From positions 5,890,001-5,954,000 of the forward strand of contig NZ_CP094527.1 of NCBI RefSeq assembly GCF_022811725.1: 64,000 nt of DNA. Reading direction: 5' to 3'. The DNA comes from Mucilaginibacter sp. SMC90. GTDB lineage: Bacteria; Bacteroidota; Bacteroidia; Sphingobacteriales; Sphingobacteriaceae. Each line of letters starts with the position of its first letter. The first letter of the stretch is position 1. A program made the translations under genes and the position numbers. Shown here one piece after another: positions 26,896 through 34,665 of the stretch. A model generated the notes under the pieces. It was not told where the DNA came from, searched no databases, and saw only the letters and a list, made by a program, of their open reading frames with translations.

Positions 26896-28323
26896 TCAGT
26901 GGGTAGCTTTAACGGGAACAGAATCGGTTTTGAACATACTGCCAAACAACCTGCCCGAAATGTATTTTTTATTAGGGAACAGGTACGATGCCTGCACCGG
27001 CGTTAAACAGTTATTGAACTGCACGTTTTTCAACACCAAGGCATCGTTGTGCGTAACGATAGCTGTAGGGAAACCATCAAAGGCTACACTATCCAATACC
27101 ACATATTTACAGTTAGCAGCCAGCGCAATGGCCGGCCCCGAGTAGGTGGAATCTTTTTTAAATACGATAGCGCCTTTTGTTTTAATGTAGAGGCTGTCCT
27201 TATTGATATGCAGCGTATCACTTAACACAATAGACTGCTGAAAATCAGCCGCCGAAAGCAATAGTGTATGACCTTTTAGTTTGTTGATGGTATCTTGAAG
27301 TTTTAACTCGGCAGTGTTTTTGATATGCTGAACTGCCAGCGTATCCGTTTTTTTAGGTACGGCAGCCTGATCGGCATTCTTTTTAAATTGCCAGATAAAT
27401 CCGCCTAAAAAAATAAAGCACAGCAGGGTGAGTATAGCTACCGTACCACCGTTGCCTTTTGTTTTCACCACAGGTTCCGGCTCCTTCTGCGTTTTTACCG
27501 GGGCCGGTATTATCTCAGGTTGTTCAGGTATTTTTACAGCGACCGCCGGTTTGGTAGCGCTATGCTGTTTACGTTCCTTGTCATTATGCACCAAAACCAC
27601 GGTCACGTTATCCTTACCGCCGCGGCTGTTGGCCGCATCAATCAGCCTTTTCCCTTTTTGCGGCAGGTTATCGCTGCTGGTAAGGATCTCGGTAATCTTA
27701 CCTTTATCAACCAAGTCGGTAAGGCCATCGCTGCACAGCAACAGGATATCGCCCGGCAAAAAGGGCGAACTACCTGTTTCCACAAAATCAGGATCTTTGC
27801 TGATCTGCCCTGCAAAACCAAGCGCTTTATTGATCTCGTTCCGCTTCGGGTGATCCATGGCTGCCTCTTCAGTCAACCTGCCCGAATCTTCCAGGAAGCC
27901 CACAAAGGAATGGTCTTTTGAAATCTTGATGAGCGAATAATCGCGCAACAGGTACAAACGGGTATCCCCTACGTGGGCATAGTAAAACTTATTGTTGATC
28001 ACATCCACCACGGCCAGTGTAAGCACACAGGCCATGTTTTCAAGATCTTTGTTCTGTACTTTTTCCTCGTAAATACGTTGATTGGCAATAGTGAACGTAT
28101 TTACCAGCAGCGGTATAATATCGCCTGCAATAAATTGCAATTGCTCCAGGATGGTAGCGCGGGCAATTTCGGCAGCAATTTCGCCGCCGGCGTAGCCGCC
28201 AACCCCATCAACCACACAGGCTATGATAAAATTACCATCGCCTGATTTTTCGGCAATAAAGGCATCTTCATTGTTTTGCCTTTGTTTACCGGTATCTGTT
28301 ATCCCGAAAAAATTATTTGCCAT
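26896..28323 (-). CDS. PP2C-family Ser/Thr phosphatase with transmembrane and extracytoplasmic domain
   Basis: Protein of 475 aa. Residues 1-245 are a PP2C phosphatase: RQNNED (Asp20), VVDGVGGYAGGE (Asp39-Gly40), CSDGLTD (Asp199) and GGKDNVTVV (Asp238) supply the metal ligands. A Pro/Lys-rich linker leads to a transmembrane helix at about 293-313, then about 160 extracytoplasmic residues whose repeating short strands (LLLSAADFQQSIVLSD, LVLKNVQFNNC) resemble a right-handed beta-helix. It would reverse the phosphorylation by the kinase in the same operon, like PstP in actinobacteria. The extracytoplasmic fold is an inference from pattern. Confidence 0.9.
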   Translation of the reverse strand: MANNFFGITDTGKQRQNNEDAFIAEKSGDGNFIIACVVDGVGGYAGGEIAAEIARATILEQLQFIAGDIIPLLVNTFTIANQRIYEEKVQNKDLENMACVLTLAVVDVINNKFYYAHVGDTRLYLLRDYSLIKISKDHSFVGFLEDSGRLTEEAAMDHPKRNEINKALGFAGQISKDPDFVETGSSPFLPGDILLLCSDGLTDLVDKGKITEILTSSDNLPQKGKRLIDAANSRGGKDNVTVVLVHNDKERKQHSATKPAVAVKIPEQPEIIPAPVKTQKEPEPVVKTKGNGGTVAILTLLCFIFLGGFIWQFKKNADQAAVPKKTDTLAVQHIKNTAELKLQDTINKLKGHTLLLSAADFQQSIVLSDTLHINKDSLYIKTKGAIVFKKDSTYSGPAIALAANCKYVVLDSVAFDGFPTAIVTHNDALVLKNVQFNNCLTPVQASYLFPNKKYISGRLFGSMFKTDSVPVKATH

Positions 28324-28327
28324 GGTT

Positions 28328-28414
28328 TTAACTGGATTTTTTTATGTCGATAAAATGAGCTACCAATAACAGCACACATACAGCCAGCAGCCCTATTGAT
28401 AATATTTGTGACAT
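28328..28414 (-). CDS. 28-aa single-span membrane micropeptide
   Basis: Short open frame on the minus strand encoding 28 residues: a polar start (MSQ), one hydrophobic helix (ILSIGLLAVCVLLLVAHFI) and a basic tail (DIKKSS). Its ATG overlaps the stop of the upstream FHA-like gene (TAATG), and its own TAA stop lies 4 bp before the PP2C start, so it exactly fills the gap between two operon genes. The tail composition predicts N-out or small-loop insertion with a positive inside end. No family recognised; may be a regulator or assembly subunit of the wall-synthesis complex. Confidence 0.6.
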   Translation of the reverse strand: MSQILSIGLLAVCVLLLVAHFIDIKKSS

Positions 28415-29379
28415 TATGGTTCGGGTTTAAATATGTTGATACCTACTATGCCATTGAGCAAGATCCTGGAGTTGAACGGCAGCTCAACCCATTGCGGCGA
28501 GTTTACATCGCTTCCGGCTACTTCCAGTTCATTGATCAGGGTACGCTCGCCAAACGATGCAAGGTAAAACTTGCCATCGGCCTTGTTTAGCCTAATGCGC
28601 AGGTGAGGGGTATTTACCCACTCCGATGGTACTTTAAACACCGCCTGCTCCTCCCTTTCCTCATCATTGCCCGATACTACAATATCATCATCCTTGATCA
28701 GATACTCTACCTTGCGGCCTACAAATTGCTTATCGGGCATGATGGTTTCCAGGCGGGCAAGTACTTTAGTGCCGGGTTTGGCCACGTCCTTTTCGTTATA
28801 ATGAAGGTCGTTAGCATAAGGCAGTTCATAATAACCCTCGCTGTAATAAGTAAAGCCTTTTAAAACTTCGTTACTGATATCCAGCGTTTGGGCAACACCT
28901 GTTTGGCGCGGAATAAAGGTAACCCGCAGGTTCTCTTCCTTTTTGTTACTTGTACCGGGCAGCAATTTGCCTATAAAACCTTTATCGCCCCGTTTATAAT
29001 CGGGGTGCGATACCAGCCTGAATACCCATTTAGAGCTTGAAGGTTCCACCTTTTTGCCTACTTCCTGGTGTTCGCGCAGCAACTCGTAAAACTTTTTTAC
29101 CGATTCATTAACGATAATACCGAATAACCCCGAACGGTTATTCACAAAATCCTGGTAATCTTCCTCGTTAAAGCTGATGATAAACTCGTGGTAAAAAACT
29201 ATCCTGTCGGCAAAGGAAAGCTGTTTGATCGACTCTTTGAATTTTTCGATGATGTACATATACACATCATCGGGTGTGAGCGCTTTTATTTTTACAGCCT
29301 CAGCATTCACCGGTTTACCATTGGGTAAAAACCAGTCCTGAAGGCCAATCCGTTTCCAAAATGTTGATTTAGGTTCCAT
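28414..29379 (-). CDS. Uncharacterised cytosolic protein with divergent FHA-like C-terminus
   Basis: Soluble protein of 321 aa with no signal or membrane segment. The N-terminal part (about 1-110) is helical (VYMYIIEKFKESIKQLSF). The middle holds beta-rich segments. The C-terminal ~90 residues (HLRIRLNKADGKFYLASFG, then LINELEV, WVELPFNSRILLNG) follow the strand order and LNG-like ending of an FHA/SMAD sandwich, but the canonical Arg and Ser-x-x-His phosphothreonine motif is not evident. It lies 18 bp after the kinase stop and overlaps the micropeptide start. Function unknown; likely a kinase partner or scaffold. Confidence 0.75.
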   Translation of the reverse strand: MEPKSTFWKRIGLQDWFLPNGKPVNAEAVKIKALTPDDVYMYIIEKFKESIKQLSFADRIVFYHEFIISFNEEDYQDFVNNRSGLFGIIVNESVKKFYELLREHQEVGKKVEPSSSKWVFRLVSHPDYKRGDKGFIGKLLPGTSNKKEENLRVTFIPRQTGVAQTLDISNEVLKGFTYYSEGYYELPYANDLHYNEKDVAKPGTKVLARLETIMPDKQFVGRKVEYLIKDDDIVVSGNDEEREEQAVFKVPSEWVNTPHLRIRLNKADGKFYLASFGERTLINELEVAGSDVNSPQWVELPFNSRILLNGIVGINIFKPEP

Positions 29380-29397
29380 TTCGTATCTGCTAAATCA

Positions 29398-30819
29398 TTA
29401 AAAGTTTAAGTTAGAAGTATCCGCTTTTTTCACGCTGTCACGGTAAAACTGGGTGTCTTCTTTTTGTTGTTTTGCACGTTGTATGTTTCGCAATATCGAA
29501 TCGGCTGTTGAATCAACTTCTGGCGGGATATTGCTTTCGTCCCTGAAATCACTGGGCTTGGTTTCAACAGAGTCTTTTTTTGCAGGCAGAATTACCTTTG
29601 TAGCGGCAGTATCAGCGGGCTTTTTTGACGGTTTAAACAGCCTGTTCACCACGCCATGATAAATGCGACCGCCAAACTTATCCATCACCACTGCCGAAAA
29701 CACCGTAAAGCCGCAAAGCAATATCAGGAACATAACAAAGACAGGCTTTGACATGCGTACTGCCTTGGGATCAACAGGAGCGCTATTAACAACCTCTACT
29801 GGTTGTTTATTTTCGTTTTCCTGATAGTACAACACCAGCCCCTGCAGACGTTCGTTTTCTTTTAATAAAACTTCGGTATTCCATGATTCATCAGGATGCG
29901 TCGGGCTGATAGCACCAATGCTGCCCTGCATTAAAGCTTCCTGCAGTTCGATACCGTTGGCATACCGGTTATTAATATCTTTTTGCAAACACCTGGCAAC
30001 CACCTTCAATAACCAGGCGGGAACCTGCATTTGCATTTCCCTTTGCTCTTCCGGCCAGCTTTCGGGCAGGTTTTTGCGGCGCAGCTCCATTACATCCGGA
30101 ATTTCCGATTCCATATGGGCCAGCATTACCGCATTGCGGGCAGTTTCGCCGTTATCTTTTAACGGGAAGGGAACCTGTCCGCCAATTAATTCATACAGGA
30201 TGATGCCGTAGCTGTATACATCCGTTTGGAAATACATCAAGCCCTCGTTTTGCTCGGGGGCCATAAATTCAATAGCCCCGGCATGGCGGATACTGGTACG
30301 GCGCTGATCATCAGACATGGCCGAAAGACCAAAATCAAGCAGTACATAGTTGCCTGTGTGTACGTTGAATTTTACATTATTGCTCTTGATATCGCCATGC
30401 TTCACCGACACTTTGTGACAGTGCGATAAAGCATTTGCCAGCTGATCGGCCAGTTTGATGACCTCTTTAATGCTGAAAATGGCCTCGTGAGGCGGTTTCA
30501 GCAGGTCTTCCAGATCCGGGCCATCAATATATTCCATTTCGATAAACGGGAACGAGCCACTTTCGGTAATACCCGAATTAAGGATCTTAACCACATTGGG
30601 GTTAGGTTCTTCGTTTACCTTTTTTAGTTTTTCGACCTCGTTCTGGAAGTTGCGAAAATTTTTATCGTCGGTGCTTTCGGTGTGAATAGGTGTGGGCAGG
30701 AGTTTTACCGCTGTGATAATTGGCCCATAACGCCGGCCTTTATAAACAGAGCCCTGACCGCCCGTTCGTAAAGCCCCCATGTTTTCCAAACCTTCGGTAA
30801 TAGTAAATACTTTGCTCAT
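29398..30819 (-). CDS. Membrane-anchored Ser/Thr protein kinase (PknB-like, no PASTA)
   Basis: Protein of 473 aa, first gene of the operon. The kinase domain covers about residues 5-295: glycine loop RTGGQGSVYKG (20-28), ATP lysine Lys39 (AVKLL), catalytic loop HGDIKSNN with Asp143 and Asn148, DFG 162-164, MAPEQ 186-190 and a C-lobe Arg285. The catalytic loop has Gly where HRD kinases have Arg, which suggests activation without the usual activation-loop switch. A juxtamembrane region leads to one transmembrane helix (about 357-378) and a charged ~95-residue extracytoplasmic tail. Unlike actinobacterial PknB there are no PASTA repeats. Confidence 0.93.
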   Translation of the reverse strand: MSKVFTITEGLENMGALRTGGQGSVYKGRRYGPIITAVKLLPTPIHTESTDDKNFRNFQNEVEKLKKVNEEPNPNVVKILNSGITESGSFPFIEMEYIDGPDLEDLLKPPHEAIFSIKEVIKLADQLANALSHCHKVSVKHGDIKSNNVKFNVHTGNYVLLDFGLSAMSDDQRRTSIRHAGAIEFMAPEQNEGLMYFQTDVYSYGIILYELIGGQVPFPLKDNGETARNAVMLAHMESEIPDVMELRRKNLPESWPEEQREMQMQVPAWLLKVVARCLQKDINNRYANGIELQEALMQGSIGAISPTHPDESWNTEVLLKENERLQGLVLYYQENENKQPVEVVNSAPVDPKAVRMSKPVFVMFLILLCGFTVFSAVVMDKFGGRIYHGVVNRLFKPSKKPADTAATKVILPAKKDSVETKPSDFRDESNIPPEVDSTADSILRNIQRAKQQKEDTQFYRDSVKKADTSNLNF

Positions 30820-30921
30820 TGAGTTATACTTGGGGAATCAGTATTAGTGACAAATATTAAAAACTTTTTACTCAACATAACGCAGGCATTAGTGTTTGGT
30901 ATAAAAATATAAAAAAAAACA

Positions 30922-31069
30922 CCGTTGATTCATTTGATTACGCTGATTTTAATGATTACCTGTATTTCTCTGAATTGATTTTTTTTGAATTAAGGAATTT
31001 AAAGAATGCTTAACAAATTCGATAAGTTCTTTAGCTCGTTTAATTCGAGTTTCAGACAATCAACGGTCA
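30922..31069. repeat. TGA-ended palindromic repeat, copy A
   Basis: Arms CCGTTGATT (30922-30930) and AATCAACGGTCA (31058-31069) bound a 148-bp AT-rich element. Its left part TTTGATTACGCTGATT is shared with the element at 56735. The 326-bp gap 30820-31145 between the divergent kinase and rhaT genes holds this element plus AT-rich flanks in which both promoters should lie; no further gene is seen. Confidence 0.65.
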
Positions 31070-31145
31070 CATCCATGACAGCAAAGGACAGTTCCATATT
31101 ATATAATATCTACATTAGCCTTACCAATATAAACTAATTAAGCGT

Positions 31146-32225
31146 ATGCAAATAATTTTAGGGGTCATCTTCCATTTCGTCGGTGGCTTTGCTTCGGGGA
31201 GCTTTTACATCCCCTACAAAAAAATAAAAGGATGGGCCTGGGAAAGCTACTGGATAGTAGGCGGCATTTTTTCATGGTTCATTGTGCCACCACTGGCAGC
31301 TTGGCTAACAGTTCCGGGCTTTGCCGATATTATAAGGCATACGGATACAGCCACCTTAGGGTGGACATACGTTATGGGCTTATTATGGGGCATCGGTGGC
31401 CTGACATACGGCTTGGGCGTACGTTACTTAGGGGTATCCTTAGGCAGTACCATTATACTTGGTCTTTGCTCCGTTTTTGGGTCGATAATCCCATCGGTGT
31501 ATTATGATTTTTTTCCGAAAGAAGGGAAAGACACCTTTACGCTGATGCTGCACACCCAATGGGGACAGATGGTTTTATTAGGCATTTTGCTTTGCGTTGT
31601 GGGCATTATCATATGCGGTAAAGCGGGCATGATCAAGGAGAAAGAACTCTCGGCCGATAAAACCATAGCACAGGAAAACAAAGACTACCGCTTTGGTTTG
31701 GGTATAGTAGTGGCTGTGGTATCGGGAATCTTAAGTGCTTGTTTCAACTTCGGTATCGAAGCTGGGAAAAGCATGGCTGATACTGCTAACCAGGTATGGC
31801 AGGCAGCACATCCGGGACAAGGTAACTTCCTGTATTCAAACAATGTAACCTATATTATCATACTGTGGGGCGGCTTAACCACTAACTTTATATGGTGTAT
31901 GGTGCTAAACGCCCGCAATAAAACGTTTGATAATTATACCGACAAAAAAACACCCCTGCTTAAAAACTATTTGTTTGCTGCGCTGGCCGGTACAACCTGG
32001 TTTTTACAGTTCTTTTTTTACGGTATGGGCGAAAGCAAACTGGGCAATGGTGCCAGCTCATGGATCCTGCACATGGCCTTCATTATCCTGATAGCCAACA
32101 CATGGGGCCTGGTACTTAAAGAGTGGAAAGGCGTAAGTAAAAAAGCATTCGCAACGGTAATAGCCGGTATAGCAGTTATTGTATTATCGGTACTGGTTGT
32201 AGGCTATGGAAATTCAATTAAATAA
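31146..32225 (+). CDS. rhaT: L-rhamnose:H+ symporter RhaT
   Basis: Inner-membrane transporter of 359 aa with about ten helices, close to RhaT along its length: FHFVGGFASGSFYIPYKKIKGW at the start, WGIGGLTYGLGVRYLGVSLG and GLCSVFGSIIPSVYYDFF. It imports L-rhamnose using the proton gradient. First of four plus-strand genes encoding rhamnose uptake and breakdown; the aldolase/dehydrogenase gene starts 54 bp downstream. No obvious operator or TAnnTTTG box could be identified upstream. Confidence 0.94.
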   Translation: MQIILGVIFHFVGGFASGSFYIPYKKIKGWAWESYWIVGGIFSWFIVPPLAAWLTVPGFADIIRHTDTATLGWTYVMGLLWGIGGLTYGLGVRYLGVSLGSTIILGLCSVFGSIIPSVYYDFFPKEGKDTFTLMLHTQWGQMVLLGILLCVVGIIICGKAGMIKEKELSADKTIAQENKDYRFGLGIVVAVVSGILSACFNFGIEAGKSMADTANQVWQAAHPGQGNFLYSNNVTYIIILWGGLTTNFIWCMVLNARNKTFDNYTDKKTPLLKNYLFAALAGTTWFLQFFFYGMGESKLGNGASSWILHMAFIILIANTWGLVLKEWKGVSKKAFATVIAGIAVIVLSVLVVGYGNSIK

Positions 32226-32279
32226 TAAAAAAATAAAATTCACTAAGTCAATAATTCGCTAATTCACTAATTGAAAAAT

Positions 32280-34400
32280 ATGTCGTCGAAAACAACTGAA
32301 TTTAAACATGTAAGCTATTTGTGGGACGAAGCAAAAGCCGCCGAACTCGCAGGCGATGAAGTAGCCCTGCTTATATACCGCTCCAACCTTTTGGGTGCCG
32401 ATCTGCGCCTTACCAACTATGGTGGCGGTAATACTTCGTGCAAGCTTAACAGTAAAGATCCTTTAACCGGCAATGATGTTGAGGTAATGTGGATCAAAGG
32501 CTCGGGCGGTGATATTGGTACCCTGAAAAAAAGCGGGTTAGCTGCCTTGTACGTTGATCGTTTACGCAGCCTTAAAAACATCTATCGCGGTGTTGAATTT
32601 GAGGACGAGATGGTTGAGCTGTTTAACCATTGCATTTACGATCTTAACTCAAAAGCGCCTTCAATTGATACACCGCTGCATGGCTTCCTGCCATTCAAGC
32701 ATATCGACCACCTGCACCCTGATGCTGCAATCGCTATTGCGGCTGCAAAAGACGGTAAAAAAATAACCCAGGAACTTTTTAACGGTACCATAGGCTGGGT
32801 TGAATGGAAAAAACCGGGTTTTGAATTGGGCTTGCAGTTAAAACAATGTTTGGATGAAAATCCGGGCATCCGCGGCATTATGCTGGGCTCGCACGGTTTA
32901 TTTACCTGGGGCGATACCGCTTACGAAAGCTACATCAATACCCTTGAAGTTATAGAGCGCTGTGCCGAATACCTGGAAGAAAACTACGGCAAAAAAGCAC
33001 CTGTTTTCGGTGGTCAAAAAATTGAAAGTTTGGACGAGGCCGGTCGTAAAAAACAAGCGGCTGCCCTTGCACCGGTATTACGTGGTTTTTGCTCAAGTTA
33101 CAGGCACATGGTTGGTCACTTCACCGACGATGCCCGTGTACTGGAGTTCATCAACTCTAACGATCTTGACCGTTTGGCGCCATTGGGTACCAGCTGCCCC
33201 GACCACTTCCTGCGTACCAAGATCAGTCCGCTGGTGCTTGACCTTGCACCGGCTGAAGACCTGAGCGATGTAACCGCGTTGAAAGCGCGTTTGGCTCCTG
33301 CGTTTGAGGCCTACCGCCAAATGTATACCGACTATTACAACACTTGTAAGCATGACAATAGCCCGGCCATCAGGGATACCAACCCGGTAATCATCTTATA
33401 TCCGGGAGTAGGCTTATTCTCTTTTTCAAAAGATAAGCAAACCGCCCGCGTTGCTGCCGAGTTTTATACCAACGCTATCAACGTAATGAAGGGTGCCGAG
33501 GCTATCTCTGAATACACTTCTCTGCCACGCCAGGAAGCATTTGATATAGAGTACTGGTTGCTGGAAGAAGCTAAATTACAGCGTATGCCAAAACCAAAGG
33601 CTTTATCAGGCAAAATTGCCCTGATCACAGGTAGCGCGGGCGGCATTGGTAAAGCTATCGCTAAAAAGTTTGTTGACGAAGGCGCGGTAGTTATCCTAAA
33701 TGACATGAACGCCGAACGCTTGGAAAGTGCAGGCGAAGAGTTCAAAAAACAATACGGCAAGGATTCGTACACAACCGCTGTACTTGATGTTACTAAGGCC
33801 GATCAGATAAACGAAGCACTTGAAATTGCTGCTTTAGCTTTCGGTGGTGTTGACATTGTGGTGAACAATGCCGGTTTATCGATCTCTAAATCTATTGCCG
33901 ACCATACCGAAAAAGACTGGGACCTGTTATATGACGTATTGGTTAAAGGCCAGTTTTTTATTACCCAGGCAGCCGTTGCCGTGATGAAAAAACAAGACAT
34001 CGGTGGCGACATCATTAACATTGTAAGCAAAAACGCCTTAGTAAGCGGACCAAACAATGCAGGCTATGGCTCAGCAAAATCGGCACAGTTGCACCTGAGC
34101 AGGTTGAACGCTGCTGAGTTGGGTACCGACAAGATCCGTGTAAACGTGGTTAATCCCGATGCCGTGATTAGCGATAGCAACATTTGGGCTGGCGGATGGG
34201 CCGAAGGCCGTGCTAAAGCTTACGGTGTTACCGTAGATGAACTACCAGCTTACTATGCCAAACGTACATTATTGAACGAGGTAATTTTACCTGCCGATAT
34301 CGCTAATGCCTGCTTCGCCTTTACCGGCGGCCTGCTCAACAAATCAACCGGCAATGTGTTGAATGTTGATGGTGGTGTGGCGATGGCCTTTGTGAGGTAG
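32280..34400 (+). CDS. rhaEW: Bifunctional L-rhamnulose-1-phosphate aldolase / L-lactaldehyde dehydrogenase
   Basis: Fusion of 706 aa. The N-terminal half is a class II AraD/FucA-type aldolase (zinc-binding HGFLPFKHIDHLHPDA, GSHGLFTWGDT) that splits L-rhamnulose-1-phosphate into DHAP and L-lactaldehyde. From about residue 440 it is a short-chain dehydrogenase with LITGSAGGIGKA near 449, VNNAGLS and the Tyr/Lys site in GYGSAKSAQ, expected to oxidise L-lactaldehyde to lactate. This is the RhaEW architecture known from Bacillus and other phyla. The ATG at 32280 is chosen over a TTG three codons earlier. A palindromic repeat separates it from rhaI. Confidence 0.94.
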   Translation: MSSKTTEFKHVSYLWDEAKAAELAGDEVALLIYRSNLLGADLRLTNYGGGNTSCKLNSKDPLTGNDVEVMWIKGSGGDIGTLKKSGLAALYVDRLRSLKNIYRGVEFEDEMVELFNHCIYDLNSKAPSIDTPLHGFLPFKHIDHLHPDAAIAIAAAKDGKKITQELFNGTIGWVEWKKPGFELGLQLKQCLDENPGIRGIMLGSHGLFTWGDTAYESYINTLEVIERCAEYLEENYGKKAPVFGGQKIESLDEAGRKKQAAALAPVLRGFCSSYRHMVGHFTDDARVLEFINSNDLDRLAPLGTSCPDHFLRTKISPLVLDLAPAEDLSDVTALKARLAPAFEAYRQMYTDYYNTCKHDNSPAIRDTNPVIILYPGVGLFSFSKDKQTARVAAEFYTNAINVMKGAEAISEYTSLPRQEAFDIEYWLLEEAKLQRMPKPKALSGKIALITGSAGGIGKAIAKKFVDEGAVVILNDMNAERLESAGEEFKKQYGKDSYTTAVLDVTKADQINEALEIAALAFGGVDIVVNNAGLSISKSIADHTEKDWDLLYDVLVKGQFFITQAAVAVMKKQDIGGDIINIVSKNALVSGPNNAGYGSAKSAQLHLSRLNAAELGTDKIRVNVVNPDAVISDSNIWAGGWAEGRAKAYGVTVDELPAYYAKRTLLNEVILPADIANACFAFTGGLLNKSTGNVLNVDGGVAMAFVR

Positions 34401-34454
34401 ATAGTTCATAGTTGATGGATCATGGTTCATGGTCTTAGACATTAAAAGAAAGTA

Positions 34455-34592
34455 AAAAGCATGGGGTAGTGCGATTCCCTCCCTTGGGAGGGTGTAGGGA
34501 GGGGTTTCTTCGATAAGCTTATTCGTTAAGCAAGGCGTATAAACCCCTCCCTGCCACCGCACAATCCATCTGCACCCCTCCCAAGGGAGGGA
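34455..34592. repeat. G/C-rich palindromic repeat, copy 1
   Basis: Core 34471-34591 (121 bp) begins GCGATTCCCTCCC and ends GGGAGGG; arms around GGGAGGGTGTAGGGAGGGG pair with the CCCCTCCCTGCC and CACCCCTCCCAAGGG stretches to form a long hairpin. Near-identical to 60861-60981 and related to 56900-57011. A lead AAAAGC..GGGG of about 15 bp is shared by all three. It sits inside the rhamnose operon. Just upstream (34404-34434) is a short imperfect tandem repeat of the word GTTCATAGTTGATGG. Confidence 0.88.
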
Positions 34593-34665
34593 AAAAATTT
34601 ACATAACAAGTTCAAGTGTGAACGCTTGAGCTTGCTTGACTTGCTAATCATAACCAATAACAATT

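Noticed and set aside
30820..31145. Promoter for the kinase operon (TAATATTTG near 30850, minus strand)
   Set aside because: Spacing inside the box is off by one from TAnnTTTG and the upstream element is unclear, so it is not listed as a feature.
34344..34562. Minus-strand open frame with a TPPYTLPREG peptide, repeated in the frame 60662-61015
   Set aside because: The shared peptide comes from two copies of the same G/C-rich palindrome; the frames overlap real genes and have no other support.
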